NCBI GenBank assembly: GCA_011042225.1
Contig: DQXT01000136.1
Span: forward strand, 1 to 42,832
From: Deltaproteobacteria bacterium
GTDB lineage: Bacteria; Desulfobacterota; Dissulfuribacteria; Dissulfuribacterales; UBA3076
Length of the DNA: 42,832 bases
Direction of reading: 5' to 3'
Shown: positions 28,622 to 39,748 of the stretch, in pieces
Numbering within the stretch: position 1 is the first letter of the stretch
Layout of the letters: every line of letters begins with the position of its first letter
Program-made: the position numbers and the translations under genes
Notes under the pieces: model-generated
Databases searched by the model: none
Told to the model about the DNA's origin: nothing
The model's input: the letters and a program-made list of their open reading frames with translations, nothing else

Positions 28622-28843
28622 ATGAATTACAAACTGATCTTCACTCTTGTTCTAATCGGCCTGATGGTCATTTTCATCGTGCAAAACGTTGCTGTAATGG
28701 AGATACGGTTCCTGTTCTGGAAGGTCTCGATGTCCCGTTCCATTATGATCTTTTTAGTGCTTGCCACGGGAATCGTAACCGGCTGGATTCTAAGAAGCTA
28801 TTTTGGAGGAAGTGAAAAATCTTCGGATGTGTCTTCAGAGTGA
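28622..28843 (+). CDS. LapA domain-containing inner-membrane protein
   Basis: MNYKLIFTLVLIGLMVIFIVQNVAVMEIRFLFWKVSMSRSIMIFLVLATGIVTGWILRSYF: LapA/YciS hallmark. ORF track start is 28583. Confidence 0.85.
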   Translation: MNYKLIFTLVLIGLMVIFIVQNVAVMEIRFLFWKVSMSRSIMIFLVLATGIVTGWILRSYFGGSEKSSDVSSE

Positions 28844-28977
28844 CAAGTTCATATCTTTGCCCAGGATCAATTTTCACCCCGCTGAAACCGGTTTACAGTG
28901 AGAAGATTTGCAAGGCCGGTAGACATGGAATCCTGAAGGTATCATTATGATTAAAGGCAACATGACTGATCGTTCCC

Positions 28978-30042
28978 TTATAGCCACCTCTTTTTTCTGA
29001 AATAGATAATCATTCCGCTTATAATCACCACCATGCCTATCCAAACGCCGAAATATCCCCAACGCCACTCAAGCTCCGGCATGTACTTAAAATTCATTCC
29101 GTAAATACCAGTTATGAAAGTTAAAGGAATAAAGATGGTAGCAATGATTGTCAATACTTTCATTATTTCATTCATCTTATTGCTGACACTGGAAAGATAA
29201 ATATCTACCATACCGGAAATGAGATCCCTAAATGTCTCCATTGTATCAATCACCTGGATGGTGTGGTCATAAACATCCCTGAAATATATTCCAGTGGAAT
29301 CACTAATAAGAGATGACTCTCCTCGCTCCAGAGCGCTGATTAACTCCCTCAGCGGCCAAATCGATTTACGTAAAAATATAATCTCTTGTTTTAATTTCTG
29401 GATCTCATGGAAGGCCTCAGGTGTGGGAGTCGTTATCAGGTCTTCATAGAGGCCTTCTATTCTTTCTCCGAGTTGCTCGAAGATTATGAAATAGTTGTCA
29501 ATAATTATATCGATCAAACAATACGCCAGATAATCAGTCCCCCTTTTTCTAACGCGTCCCTTACCACCTCTGATCCTTTTCCTTAGCGGATTAAGCACAT
29601 CACCTTCACGCTCCTGAAATGATATAACGAAATTATGGCCAAGAATAATACTGACCTGCTCCGCGTTTATTTCATTAGTTTTTCCATCATAGGAAAACAT
29701 TTTTAAGACCACAAAGATATGATCCTCTAAGTCTTCCATTTTAGGTCGCTGGCCGGTGTGGACAATATCTTCTATGATAAGATGGTGTATATTGAAATGC
29801 CTGCCGATGGTTTCTATAATCTCAGGTCTATGAATGCCGTCTATATTTATCCACGTGACGGTTGGTGTATCTTTAAAGGGAAAACACTCTTGAATCGTTG
29901 ACACCTCTTTTGCCTGAAAGGTCGCCTCATCATAATCTATAACTCTTATCTTTATGTCTTCAGCCTTTTTTTCTCCAATATAAACGGCACTACCGGGCGG
30001 AAGACCGGCTTTTTTTGATGTCACCTTATGGATTTTACGCAT
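28978..30042 (-). CDS. corA: Magnesium/cobalt transporter CorA
   Basis: C-terminal YGMNFKYMPEL (GMN motif) and two TM helices. Confidence 0.95.
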   Translation of the reverse strand: MRKIHKVTSKKAGLPPGSAVYIGEKKAEDIKIRVIDYDEATFQAKEVSTIQECFPFKDTPTVTWINIDGIHRPEIIETIGRHFNIHHLIIEDIVHTGQRPKMEDLEDHIFVVLKMFSYDGKTNEINAEQVSIILGHNFVISFQEREGDVLNPLRKRIRGGKGRVRKRGTDYLAYCLIDIIIDNYFIIFEQLGERIEGLYEDLITTPTPEAFHEIQKLKQEIIFLRKSIWPLRELISALERGESSLISDSTGIYFRDVYDHTIQVIDTMETFRDLISGMVDIYLSSVSNKMNEIMKVLTIIATIFIPLTFITGIYGMNFKYMPELEWRWGYFGVWIGMVVIISGMIIYFRKKRWL

Positions 30043-30223
30043 TAAACCCCCTCCCTCCCCCTTCCCAATCTTTCTAAAAGAAATTCTTCTGATTCATAAA
30101 TATAGAAACCCGGGATATATAGAAGGAATCTAGAGGATATCTTTATGTTTTTCACTTTAACCGCTTCAACTTCTTGAATTCTTTACCAAAACGCTTCTTT
30201 CTGCCTGAATTGACAAAGAATTC

Positions 30224-31426
30224 TCAGGTACGATAATCCGCGTTGATACGCACATAATCAGTTGAGAGGTCGCTGGTCAAAATACTGGCCTCTTCCGGTC
30301 CGAGACCCAGGTCCAGAACCACCCTGAACTCTCCGGCAGCCATGACCCTTTTGGCCTCGTGCTCAGCCTCTTTACCAATGCCTATACCCATTCTTACGAT
30401 TTCGATCTCATCAAAGAACAGACTGATCAGGCCTTGATCCAGAGGAAAACCGGCACGGCCTGCCGCTGCAAGTATTCGACCCCAGTTAGGGTCTTCACCG
30501 AAAAAGGCCGTCTTAACGAGTGGAGATTCAGCAATAGTCCTGGCTATTCTGTCGGCTTCTTTCCGGCTCCTTGCCCCTTTTACAATCAAGGTCACACACT
30601 TGGTAACACCTTCGCCGTCCTTAATAATCTGCCGGGCCAGATCCTGCAGCAGATCTTTGAGTATGTACTCAAAGTCTTCCCCGTAGCGAACCGCGTTAAT
30701 TTCCGTATTTCCGGCGAGACCATTGGCCAGGGCCAGGACAGTGTCATTCGTACTGGTGTCTCCGTCTATAGTAATTCGGTTAAACGTTTGCGATACGGTC
30801 CTTTCAAGCGCGCCCTGCCACCAGACTTGATCCACTTTTGCGTCTGACAGGACAAAGGAGAGCAATGTGGCCTGAGGTGGACCGATATTCGGCCCTATCA
30901 TTCCGGCGCCCTTTGCCATGCCTGCAACAGTCACTTTCACACCCCCCACATCAATGCGCCTGATTGCTGTCTTCCGCACTGTGTCCGTAGTGAGAATGGC
31001 GTCTGCTACGGCTTCCAGCCCATTTTCAGAAAGGCCGCTCACAAGTGCCGGTATGGCATTCTTTATCCGACTGATGGGGAGAGGTTGACCGATCACGCCG
31101 GTTGACGCGACCATCACATCTTCAGGGGTTATGCACATTTCTCCGGCCACGGAAGAACAGATCTGGTGTACATGGATTACTCCATCATGACCCGTGCAGG
31201 CATTCGCATTACCACTATTTACCGCAACGGCCCTGGCATAAGACTCACCTCTGCTGAGGCGATCAAGCCCTGCAATGACCGGGGCGGCCTTTATCTCGTT
31301 TCTGGTAAATACTGCTGCCAGCGATGCGGGCACATCAGAGACTATCAGACCCAGGTCAAGGCGTCCTTTGTACTTGATATTGGCTGAAACCGCTGAACCA
31401 CTGAAACCATTTATTAATAAGTGCAT
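30224..31426 (-). CDS. argJ: Bifunctional glutamate N-acetyltransferase / N-acetylglutamate synthase
   Basis: GVTVAGMAKGAGMIGPN-like block, ATLLSFVLSDA autoprocessing site, TIDGDTSTNDT. Confidence 0.97.
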   Translation of the reverse strand: MHLLINGFSGSAVSANIKYKGRLDLGLIVSDVPASLAAVFTRNEIKAAPVIAGLDRLSRGESYARAVAVNSGNANACTGHDGVIHVHQICSSVAGEMCITPEDVMVASTGVIGQPLPISRIKNAIPALVSGLSENGLEAVADAILTTDTVRKTAIRRIDVGGVKVTVAGMAKGAGMIGPNIGPPQATLLSFVLSDAKVDQVWWQGALERTVSQTFNRITIDGDTSTNDTVLALANGLAGNTEINAVRYGEDFEYILKDLLQDLARQIIKDGEGVTKCVTLIVKGARSRKEADRIARTIAESPLVKTAFFGEDPNWGRILAAAGRAGFPLDQGLISLFFDEIEIVRMGIGIGKEAEHEAKRVMAAGEFRVVLDLGLGPEEASILTSDLSTDYVRINADYRT

Positions 31427-31515
31427 AATATAATTTTTGGGTTCATGGATTAGGACAGCATAATCAGGAAAAATCGTGGCATAAATTTTTTAAATTGGTC
31501 CAGGGCCTGCTGAAT

Positions 31516-34053
31516 TCATTTCCTTCCGCAACATTTCTTATATTTTTTTCCGCTGCCGCAGGGACAGGGGTCATTTCGACCTACTTTTTGTCCCTTGCGC
31601 TTAACAGTCTTTGGCTTGTCATCTCCATCGTCTCCGCGTCCATAAGTTATGCGTTGCTGTTGCTTTCTGCGGCGGGCCTCCAGTTCTTCCGTCTCTCTTT
31701 CCCGCATGGGACGGATCCTGAGCAGGAGGCTTATGGCCTCTTCTCTGAAACGCTGGATCATGGCCATAAACATGTCATAACCCTCACGTCTGTATTCCTG
31801 AAGCGGATCTTTCTGCCCGTAGCCCCTCAAGCCTATGCCCTCTCTTAAATGATCCATATTGAGAAGATGATCTTTCCATAAGTTGTCCAGGGTCTGAAGA
31901 ACTATGAACCTCTCCACCCTGGCCATTTCATCATCTCCAAACAGGGCTGTCTGATTCTCATAGGCGTGTGTTGCAGCCGCAGCTATCTTTTTTTCCAGTG
32001 CATCCCTATCAAGATCCTTTCTCTCTTCCCGGGGGATATCCAGACGAACAGAAAAGTGGCCGAGCAGACGTTCTTCCAGGGCCTCCCAGTCCCACTCTTC
32101 CGAAGGCCCTTTTTCATCTGTATAGGTGTCCACCAGCTCTGCTGCTATATCATCAATAAAACCATAGAGTTCCTTGCGCATATCTACGCCGGCAAGGATT
32201 TGTCTCCGCTGGCTGTAAATCACCTCTCTCTGCTTGTTCATTACATCATCGTAATCAAGAAGGTGCTTTCTGATCTCAAAGTTATGGGCTTCAACTTTTC
32301 GCTGGGCATTCTCTATGGCCTTGCTCAGCATGGAATGTTCAATGGGCTCTCCTTCATTCATGCCGAGTTTATTCATTATTCCGGAAATGCGGTCTGATCC
32401 AAAGATGCGCAACAGATCATCCTCCAAAGATAAGTAAAATCTGGAAGAACCAAGGTCGCCCTGGCGGCCGGAACGCCCTCTGAGCTGATTGTCTATACGC
32501 CTCGACTCATGGCGCTCTATACTGAGAATGTGCAGCCCTCCCATATCGGCCACCCCTTCACCCAGGACTATATCTGTACCCCGACCCGCCATATTGGTGG
32601 CAATGGTAATCCGCCCCTTTTCCCCGGCATGAGCCACGATTTCCGCCTCCCTTTCGTGATGCTTTGCATTCAGGACTTCATGCTTAACTCCCTGGCGCTT
32701 CAACATCTTTGAAAGCCTTTCCGAATTATCCACGCTGGAGCTGCCCACCAGTACAGGTCGGCCTTTATCATGAAGGGATTTGATTTCCTTGGCGGCGGCT
32801 TCGAATTTTTCGTTCTCTGTTCTAAAGACCACATCCGGATAGTCCTTGCGAATCATTGGCATGTGTGTAGGGATTACCACGACATCCAGATTGTAAATCT
32901 TCTGGAATTCTGCTGCTTCTGTATCGGCAGTGCCTGTCATACCGGCGAGTTTTTCATACATGCGGAAAAAGTTCTGAAAGGTTATAGAGGCCAGAGTCTG
33001 GTTTTCGCTCTCTATCTTTACCCCTTCCTTGGCCTCAAGGGCCTGGTGCAGCCCTTCACTATAACGTCTTCCAGGCATCAGACGGCCGGTGAATTCGTCA
33101 ACTATTAACACCTGTCCGTCTTTGACCAGATAATCTACATCCCTCTTGAACAGAGCATGGGCCTTGAGGGCCTGTTGCACGTGGTGAAGAAGTTCAGCCT
33201 GGGCAGGATCATAGAGGTTTTTCACTCTCAGGAGCTTTTCGCATTTTGCTACACCCTCTTCAGTGAGACTGACAGCCCTGGCCTTTTCATCCACTGTAAA
33301 ATCAATGTCCTTTTGTAGATGTGGACTAATTTGGTTGACCTTATAGTACAGATCCGTAGAGTCTTCTGATGGACCGGAAATAATCAGTGGTGTCCGGGCT
33401 TCATCAATGAGTATGCTGTCCACCTCGTCTACTATGGCATAGTAAAATTCTCTCTGGACCATGTCCTCCAGGGAGTATTTCATGTTGTCTCTAAGGTAAT
33501 CGAATCCAAACTCGTTATTGGTGCCGTAGGTCACATCTGCCCTATAGGATGATTTGCGTTCTGTATCCTCCAGACCATGGACTATTACTCCAACGTCAAG
33601 ACCGAGAAAGCGGTACACCTGCCCCATCCATTCCGAGTCGCGGGTCGCAAGATAGTCATTAACAGTAACTACATGGACCCCCCGGCCGGTAAGCGCATTC
33701 AGATAAACCGGCATTGTGGCAACTAAAGTCTTTCCTTCACCGGTCTTCATCTCAGCGATTTTGCCCTGATGCAGCACAATCCCACCCATCAGCTGCACAT
33801 CAAAGGGCCTGAGCCCCAATACCCTCAAAGCTACCTCTCTGACAACTGCAAATGTCTCCGGAAGCAATTCATCCAGAGACTCTCCACGTTCCAGCCGTTC
33901 CCTGAATTCAGGGGTCTTTGCCTTGAGTTGCTGATCATGCAGGGCCTTTATCTCTGACTCCAGAGAATTTATACGATCCACAAGAGGCTGTAGCTTCTTG
34001 ACCTCCCTGTCGTGTTTGGTGCCGAAAACCTTTGCGACTAAATTCCCAATCAT
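31516..34053 (-). CDS. secA: Preprotein translocase ATPase SecA with C-terminal SEC-C zinc motif
   Basis: [81 protein letters not shown]. Start set at [11 protein letters not shown] rather than the ORF-track ATG at 34089. Confidence 0.98.
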   Translation of the reverse strand: MIGNLVAKVFGTKHDREVKKLQPLVDRINSLESEIKALHDQQLKAKTPEFRERLERGESLDELLPETFAVVREVALRVLGLRPFDVQLMGGIVLHQGKIAEMKTGEGKTLVATMPVYLNALTGRGVHVVTVNDYLATRDSEWMGQVYRFLGLDVGVIVHGLEDTERKSSYRADVTYGTNNEFGFDYLRDNMKYSLEDMVQREFYYAIVDEVDSILIDEARTPLIISGPSEDSTDLYYKVNQISPHLQKDIDFTVDEKARAVSLTEEGVAKCEKLLRVKNLYDPAQAELLHHVQQALKAHALFKRDVDYLVKDGQVLIVDEFTGRLMPGRRYSEGLHQALEAKEGVKIESENQTLASITFQNFFRMYEKLAGMTGTADTEAAEFQKIYNLDVVVIPTHMPMIRKDYPDVVFRTENEKFEAAAKEIKSLHDKGRPVLVGSSSVDNSERLSKMLKRQGVKHEVLNAKHHEREAEIVAHAGEKGRITIATNMAGRGTDIVLGEGVADMGGLHILSIERHESRRIDNQLRGRSGRQGDLGSSRFYLSLEDDLLRIFGSDRISGIMNKLGMNEGEPIEHSMLSKAIENAQRKVEAHNFEIRKHLLDYDDVMNKQREVIYSQRRQILAGVDMRKELYGFIDDIAAELVDTYTDEKGPSEEWDWEALEERLLGHFSVRLDIPREERKDLDRDALEKKIAAAATHAYENQTALFGDDEMARVERFIVLQTLDNLWKDHLLNMDHLREGIGLRGYGQKDPLQEYRREGYDMFMAMIQRFREEAISLLLRIRPMRERETEELEARRRKQQQRITYGRGDDGDDKPKTVKRKGQKVGRNDPCPCGSGKKYKKCCGRK

Positions 34054-34057
34054 ATAA

Positions 34058-34522
34058 TCAAAGCTCCAGCAATAGTGCTGTTTCGTCACAATCAGGAAAT
34101 TTCGGGCATTTCAAACAGTCTGCCCAAATTTTGTGGGGAAGTAAACTTTTGTCCACCAATTTGAACCCAAGATTCTCAAAGAATTTTTGTTGATATGTGA
34201 GGGTAAAAACACGACAAATTCCAAGCACAGCGGCCTCTGCAAGACACTGTTTCACAAGTTGTTTCCCCAGACCCTTTGCCTGATAATCTTCACTTACGGC
34301 CAAAGATTTGACCTCGGCCAAATCTTCCCAGCATATATTAAGGGCTACAACACCAACGATATTATCAGCAGATGTCTCAATAACGGTATAATCCCGTAAA
34401 TGATCATATATCTCACTGAGAGAACGCGGCAATAACAGGCCCTGGCTTGCAAAGTGTGCAAGTAGGTTCTGAATGGATCTTACATCTGAAGTTTTGGCTT
34501 TCCGTATCGTGATCTTAATCAT
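34058..34522 (-). CDS. GNAT N-acetyltransferase (short ArgA-like N-acetylglutamate synthase)
   Basis: [24 protein letters not shown] acetyl-CoA motif; [16 protein letters not shown] tail; next to argJ and argS. Confidence 0.85.
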   Translation of the reverse strand: MIKITIRKAKTSDVRSIQNLLAHFASQGLLLPRSLSEIYDHLRDYTVIETSADNIVGVVALNICWEDLAEVKSLAVSEDYQAKGLGKQLVKQCLAEAAVLGICRVFTLTYQQKFFENLGFKLVDKSLLPHKIWADCLKCPKFPDCDETALLLEL

Positions 34523-35177
34523 TTATGGGTACAATATAAGACTGTAAATTATACTTTTGGGCCAGTTTTTTCGCAGAGCTGGTGGCCTCCTCAACAGAAG
34601 AGTACTCCCCAAGATGGACCCGGTAGAAGATCTCCTTTTTAGAGCCGAGTTCGACTCTTCTGATTACAGTTCGATAGCCCTTGTCTCTCCACCTTCCGGC
34701 CTCTTTATCTGCTCGCTCTTTCTCTCTATAAGAAGCTACTTGCAATGCAAAGTATCGGCCATCCTTTGTTTTTCGGATTTGATGATCATGCCTTTTAATA
34801 TCAACTGTATCACGCACATCTTTTTTAATTGACCCAAGCCTTGGTTCTGGTTGCTCGTCTTTCTTGGTATTCGGTGTGGCCGGTGGAGCCGATTTTTCCC
34901 ACTTTGTAGTTTGTTGGTTAATCTCCTTATCAGGCTCTGAAACCTCTACTTTTTCCGGAATCAGGGAAATAATTTTCTGTTCTTCAGGCAATGACCTCGG
35001 GATAGCCCGGGCCCTAAGTGGCTCATCTAAAGTGCGTCCAACCAGCTTCTGACCAACCCAGAAACCTAAGATAAACATCCACAGAAAGACACAAATAGTA
35101 GCCATGGTCAGGGCGATAAGCCCTCCCCAACCTATCTGAAACTGTATTTTCCGACTTTTTCCCCCAATTTTAGCCAT
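34515..35177 (-). CDS. SPOR domain-containing membrane protein
   Basis: One TM near the N-terminus; C-terminal YFALQVASYREKERADKEAGRWRDKGYRTVIRRVE...YRVHLGEYSSVEEATSSAKKL. Confidence 0.9.
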   Translation of the reverse strand: MAKIGGKSRKIQFQIGWGGLIALTMATICVFLWMFILGFWVGQKLVGRTLDEPLRARAIPRSLPEEQKIISLIPEKVEVSEPDKEINQQTTKWEKSAPPATPNTKKDEQPEPRLGSIKKDVRDTVDIKRHDHQIRKTKDGRYFALQVASYREKERADKEAGRWRDKGYRTVIRRVELGSKKEIFYRVHLGEYSSVEEATSSAKKLAQKYNLQSYIVPIND

Positions 35178-35229
35178 CTCTAAACCTCAAGCTCCGTCCA
35201 TGTGTCTCAGATTTAACTTAATCCAAAGA

Positions 35230-36897
35230 CTACATTTTTTCAGGTGCCGATACTCCTAGCAACTCCAGGCCCTTGCGAAAAACTATTCTAGTCACATGTG
35301 CCAGGAGAAGTCTGGCCTGAGTTAAATCAGGATTATCGGTGATAAAACGATGTCTGGTATAATAGCCATGCAGTTGACCCGCCAACTTGGTAAGATAATA
35401 ACTGACACGATACGGTTCAAGGGCCAGGGCGGCGTCGGCTACAAGACAGGGCAACGCATCCAGTTGCTTTAAAAGCTTAATGTCCTCCGGGGTATTGAGA
35501 AGTGAGATATCAATATCCTGTGGCTCTGCGAGAGAGATGCCCTGCTCAACAGCATTTCTGAAAACACTTGAAAGTCTGGCATGGGCATATTGTACATAAT
35601 AAACAGGGTTTTCCTGGCTCTGGCGTTTGGCAAGGTCCAGGTCAAAATCCAGGTGACTGTCACATCTTCGGGTCAAGAATATGAAGCGCGCAGCATCGCT
35701 ACCCACGTCATCGAGCACTTCCCTCAAAGTAACAAACTCACCGGCCCTGGTTGACATGGCTCTAATCTTTCCGCCTTCCAGAAGATTGACAAGTTGTACA
35801 AGAAGGACTTGCAATTTATCTTCCTGATAACCCAGTGCCTTTATTATCGCCTTCACTCTTGCCACATATCCATGATGATCAGCACCCCAGATATCGACCA
35901 AAAGGTCATATCCCCTTTCCAGTTTGTGTCTGTGATAGGCTATGTCTGATGCAAAATAGGTTAGGACTCCATTTGAACGCTTAACTACTCTGTCTTTTTC
36001 ATCTCCCAGAGCCGTGGCCTTGAACCACAACGCCCCTTCTTCCTCGAACATGTAGCCTTTATCCTGTAACTCGGAAATGGTTTTGTCAACCAGCCCGCTG
36101 TCATGCAGGGTCCTTTCACTAAACCAATTATCATAATGGACCCTGAATTCTTCGAGATCTTTGCGGATATCAGAGGATATAATCTCGACAGCCGTATCAA
36201 TAAAGGACGTCAGACAGGATTCCAAGGGTGTGTCTAAATATTTGTTTCCTTCTCTAGAGACAATAATTGATGCAATATCATGGATATAGTCCCCTTGATA
36301 ATAATCTTTGGGAAACTCGACATCATGTCCAAAATGTTCTAAATATCGTAAATAAACAGAGGTCCCGAGAGTCCTCATCTGATTTCCTATATCGTTGATA
36401 TAATACTCGGTTTCCACACTAAATCCGGCGGCTTTTAAGACCCTTGCCAGAGAGTCGCCAACCGCCGCACCTCTGCCGTGGCCAACATGTAACGGCCCCG
36501 TCGGATTGGCACTGACAAACTCCAAATGAACCAACTGGCCGTTACCAGTCAGTGACTCGCCGTAAGAATCCCCTGCCCCCCAGATTGTTCGCAGGTTCTC
36601 CTGCCACCACGTGGCAGCTACAAAAAAATTGAGAAAGCCTGGTCCCGCTACCTCAACTTTATGAAATAAAGGGTTGACCTCTAATATTTTGGCCAGACAA
36701 CCAGCCAGATCCCGAGGTGACCTCTTGGCCTCTGAGGCGGTTATCAGCGCCAAATTGCTGGCGAAATCGCCGTGGACCTCCTGTTTTGGAGATACAACCT
36801 GGTGTGATGCCGGTATAGGCACATCAGGAAGCACTCCCTCGGCAATCCCCTGTCTGAATGCCTCCTCTATGACTTTCTGTATATTATTGCGTAACAC
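35230..36897 (-). CDS. argS: Arginine--tRNA ligase
   Basis: SANPTGPLHVGHGRGAAVGD (HIGH motif), MSTRAGEFVTLREV, C-terminal DALB anticodon-binding domain. Confidence 0.98.
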   Translation of the reverse strand: MLRNNIQKVIEEAFRQGIAEGVLPDVPIPASHQVVSPKQEVHGDFASNLALITASEAKRSPRDLAGCLAKILEVNPLFHKVEVAGPGFLNFFVAATWWQENLRTIWGAGDSYGESLTGNGQLVHLEFVSANPTGPLHVGHGRGAAVGDSLARVLKAAGFSVETEYYINDIGNQMRTLGTSVYLRYLEHFGHDVEFPKDYYQGDYIHDIASIIVSREGNKYLDTPLESCLTSFIDTAVEIISSDIRKDLEEFRVHYDNWFSERTLHDSGLVDKTISELQDKGYMFEEEGALWFKATALGDEKDRVVKRSNGVLTYFASDIAYHRHKLERGYDLLVDIWGADHHGYVARVKAIIKALGYQEDKLQVLLVQLVNLLEGGKIRAMSTRAGEFVTLREVLDDVGSDAARFIFLTRRCDSHLDFDLDLAKRQSQENPVYYVQYAHARLSSVFRNAVEQGISLAEPQDIDISLLNTPEDIKLLKQLDALPCLVADAALALEPYRVSYYLTKLAGQLHGYYTRHRFITDNPDLTQARLLLAHVTRIVFRKGLELLGVSAPEKM

Positions 36898-37303
36898 CTT
36901 TTCCTCTTTTTCCCTGGATCGCTTTCCTGTTCTTGCTTCTGCTTACAACATATCACAAATCTTAGCTATTTATAAAATCATAATAACAACATATTATGTT
37001 TGCATGCGTCCCGGAGTTCAGAGCCTCCTTTATTTCGTTGCTTTGTGATAAAAAACATGACGGGAAATCTCAAAATATGATTGTTCGAACTATTTTGTTC
37101 ATATCAGTCTATTATCTCTAGCACAAAACAGATAATAGGCCACGCAAAAAACACTGATTACAGAGTCGGTTTTTAAATAGCAGGAAAATTCACCGGTGAT
37201 AAAAAACAGTGATATTAACTTATGGGAATAATTTATACAGGAAAAACAAACGGCTGAATTTTTTCAATATTTTCGGTAGATTATGTAATAAATCCCGGCT
37301 TTT

Positions 37304-37582
37304 TTATTTGTTGCTGAGTTTATTGCAGTATATGCCATAAAGAAGGGGGGAATAGATACCGACATACGGACAATTTGCTAAAGGACAGGTATACCCCTTT
37401 TGACCGTCTATCCAGAAAGTTGCATACTTGCAAAAGCTGTAAATGTTTCCGGGAATAACAGGCTCAAAGTCTGGACAAATTTCTCCATATGATTCTTGTT
37501 CTTGATCAACAAAAGCAGGGGCCATACCAAATTGTTTTTTACAATCATTTTTTATCACTTTATCTATCATTTTCCCTGACAA
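37304..37582 (-). CDS. Small Cys-rich hypothetical protein
   Basis: 92 aa ORF with six Cys (ICPDF, SFCKY, YTCPLANCPY, IYCNK). Confidence 0.5.
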   Translation of the reverse strand: MSGKMIDKVIKNDCKKQFGMAPAFVDQEQESYGEICPDFEPVIPGNIYSFCKYATFWIDGQKGYTCPLANCPYVGIYSPLLYGIYCNKLSNK

Positions 37583-37831
37583 ACCAAACTTTAAGTATTA
37601 AGCTACAAGCATTTTAACGGATATCTTTGTCTAGTTAATATGCAAAAATCATTCCAATATTTAATACCGTATTAATCTTCTTGCGAAAGATATATAAAAG
37701 AAACAAGTTGTCATTGCAAGGATTTTTCTTGATTTTTATATCTGATTTTAGTTCTTGCGAGTAAGGATTCTTCAGGCATGTATATAAGATCGATATTGAC
37801 GTTGTTATAATTTCAGAAAAACCGTTTAATT

Positions 37832-38746
37832 ATGGAAGCAAAAACAAAATACAAAATACAAAGAGATATGGATGATAAAATAGGTCGAAATGATCCCTGT
37901 CCCTGTGGAAGCGGGAAAAAGTATAAAAAATGTTGTCTCCTCAAGAAGGGCCCAAAACTTAATGATTATAAAGATCTATATCTGCAGACATACAGAATTC
38001 GACTCAAGGAAAACAGGGATATTGAGGGCATAAAGAAGACTGGGCAGTTGGTCCTGGAACTCCTGCAATTGGTGAAGAATGAGATTAAGCCAGGGATAAG
38101 CACGGATTATATTAATACGCTGGTTCATGAATTCACCATTAAAAATAATGCCGTCTCTGCCCCTTTAAATTACCGGGGTTTTCCCAAAAGCGTTTGTGTT
38201 TCGGTAAATGAAGTCGTCTGTCACGGAATCCCCGGCAAACGCATCTTGAGAGACGGGGATATAGTGAATGTGGACGTAACACCGATCTTGAATGGATATT
38301 ATGCAGATGCAAATCAGACTTTTTTCGTTGGCTCCCCCGGTTCCGAGGCCCAAAAAATTGTCAGGGTTGCCCGTGAAAGTCTAAAGATCGGCAGATCAAT
38401 GGTGCGCCCGGGAAATACAATAGGAGATATTGGATGGGCCATACAGAAATATGCTGAAGGCGAAGGTTGCTCAGTGGTCAGAGAATTTGTTGGTCATGGT
38501 GTTGGGTTTGAATTCCATGAACCCCCAGAGGTCCCACATTATGGTATAAAAGGAAAGGGTATACGCCTGATTCCCGGCATGGTCTTTACAATTGAACCCA
38601 TGATAAATCTGGGAAGAAAAGAAGTTATTATATTAGAAGACAATTGGACAGTGGTAACCGCAGACGGATCGCTTTCTGCCCAATTTGAACAGACACTCGT
38701 TGTCACCCAAAATGGTTATGAGAGCCTAACACCTTTTGACTTGTAA
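37832..38746 (+). CDS. map: Type I methionine aminopeptidase with N-terminal SEC-C motif
   Basis: [19 protein letters not shown] then MAP core [66 protein letters not shown]. Confidence 0.97.
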   Translation: MEAKTKYKIQRDMDDKIGRNDPCPCGSGKKYKKCCLLKKGPKLNDYKDLYLQTYRIRLKENRDIEGIKKTGQLVLELLQLVKNEIKPGISTDYINTLVHEFTIKNNAVSAPLNYRGFPKSVCVSVNEVVCHGIPGKRILRDGDIVNVDVTPILNGYYADANQTFFVGSPGSEAQKIVRVARESLKIGRSMVRPGNTIGDIGWAIQKYAEGEGCSVVREFVGHGVGFEFHEPPEVPHYGIKGKGIRLIPGMVFTIEPMINLGRKEVIILEDNWTVVTADGSLSAQFEQTLVVTQNGYESLTPFDL

Positions 38747-38788
38747 ACCGGATTTATTATCATCAGAAATAATACGGTTCATTTTATA

Positions 38789-38836
38789 TAATTCATGGCT
38801 GGTAACCATTGTTCTTCAGCTACCAGCCATGAATTA
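38789..38836. terminator. Long perfect inverted repeat (16 bp arms, 16 nt loop) between convergent genes; possible bidirectional terminator or mRNA 3'-end hairpin
   Basis: TAATTCATGGCTGGTA (38789-38804) / TACCAGCCATGAATTA (38821-38836). Confidence 0.6.
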
Positions 38837-38905
38837 ATCCAATTAATAATTTTGAATACAAAAAAACTCTAACCTGAAAAGAATTCCTTTAAAAAGCCCT
38901 CGTGC

Positions 38906-39226
38906 TCAGGCAACCGATCGAATGCTCTTGCCAGCAAGAGGATTGTAAAGTTTGGTTATAGCAACCTTCATAACGTCCAGAGTTCCCATGTCCTGTATAA
39001 TACCAATCAGGGTATTTTCTGCATCTTCCGGAAGAACACAGGCATCTGCAGAATCAAAAGTCAAATCAGGAAAACCCTTACAGAGTTTCTTTTTATCTTT
39101 CTTGTTCATTCCTACCTGGACTGCCTTTTTGCCGTCAATTTCCTGAATTTGATCAGCCAATCCGGCAGCTTCAATCTTTTTGAGTTTTTCATCATCCATA
39201 ATGATATTAATGTAAAAATCAGCCAT
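38906..39226 (-). CDS. Hypothetical protein
   Basis: MADFYINIIMDDEKLKKIEAAGL...; strong AGAGGAGG RBS directly upstream of ATG at 39226 (ORF track starts at 39247). Confidence 0.75.
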   Translation of the reverse strand: MADFYINIIMDDEKLKKIEAAGLADQIQEIDGKKAVQVGMNKKDKKKLCKGFPDLTFDSADACVLPEDAENTLIGIIQDMGTLDVMKVAITKLYNPLAGKSIRSVA

Positions 39227-39748
39227 AAACAACCTCCTCTTAGTCAATTACTTAGGATATGATTTTGGTTGGAAAACATATGCATATTTTTTGCATAAAG
39301 TACGCGACTTCCTGATTTTCCTTCAAAAATTATCGCATACACAGCGAAATTTTATATCACGGTGCTTGTTTTATGTCAAGCAGCGTGCCTGTTTTTGTGC
39401 AGTGTTTCCGTCTCACTAAATCCGAGCAGGCATTTCTAAAAACATTTGCATTAAATCAAAAAGCTCTAATCAATAATCTTGAGCGGGCAAATGAGTAAAG
39501 ATCTACAATGGGTCAAATCGGTTATTGAGCAAAAAGCGATAAAGACTTTAATGAATAGTTGACTTTCTCATAATTGTCATTACATCTGTATCTTTTCACA
39601 GTATTTTCCGGAGCAGCCTTGCCAAAAAAAGCTGGAAAAGGACACATATACCCCAAACTTTATCGGCAGGCAATTCAAGGTTTTTTAGCAAAAATGTCGT
39701 ATAATATTATTATAAACGTTAAATACATTCAAAAAAGCATTAAGTAAA

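Noticed and set aside
39360-39740. CRISPR or tandem-repeat content in AT-rich intergenic regions
   Set aside because: No regularly spaced repeats found by eye here or elsewhere in the window.
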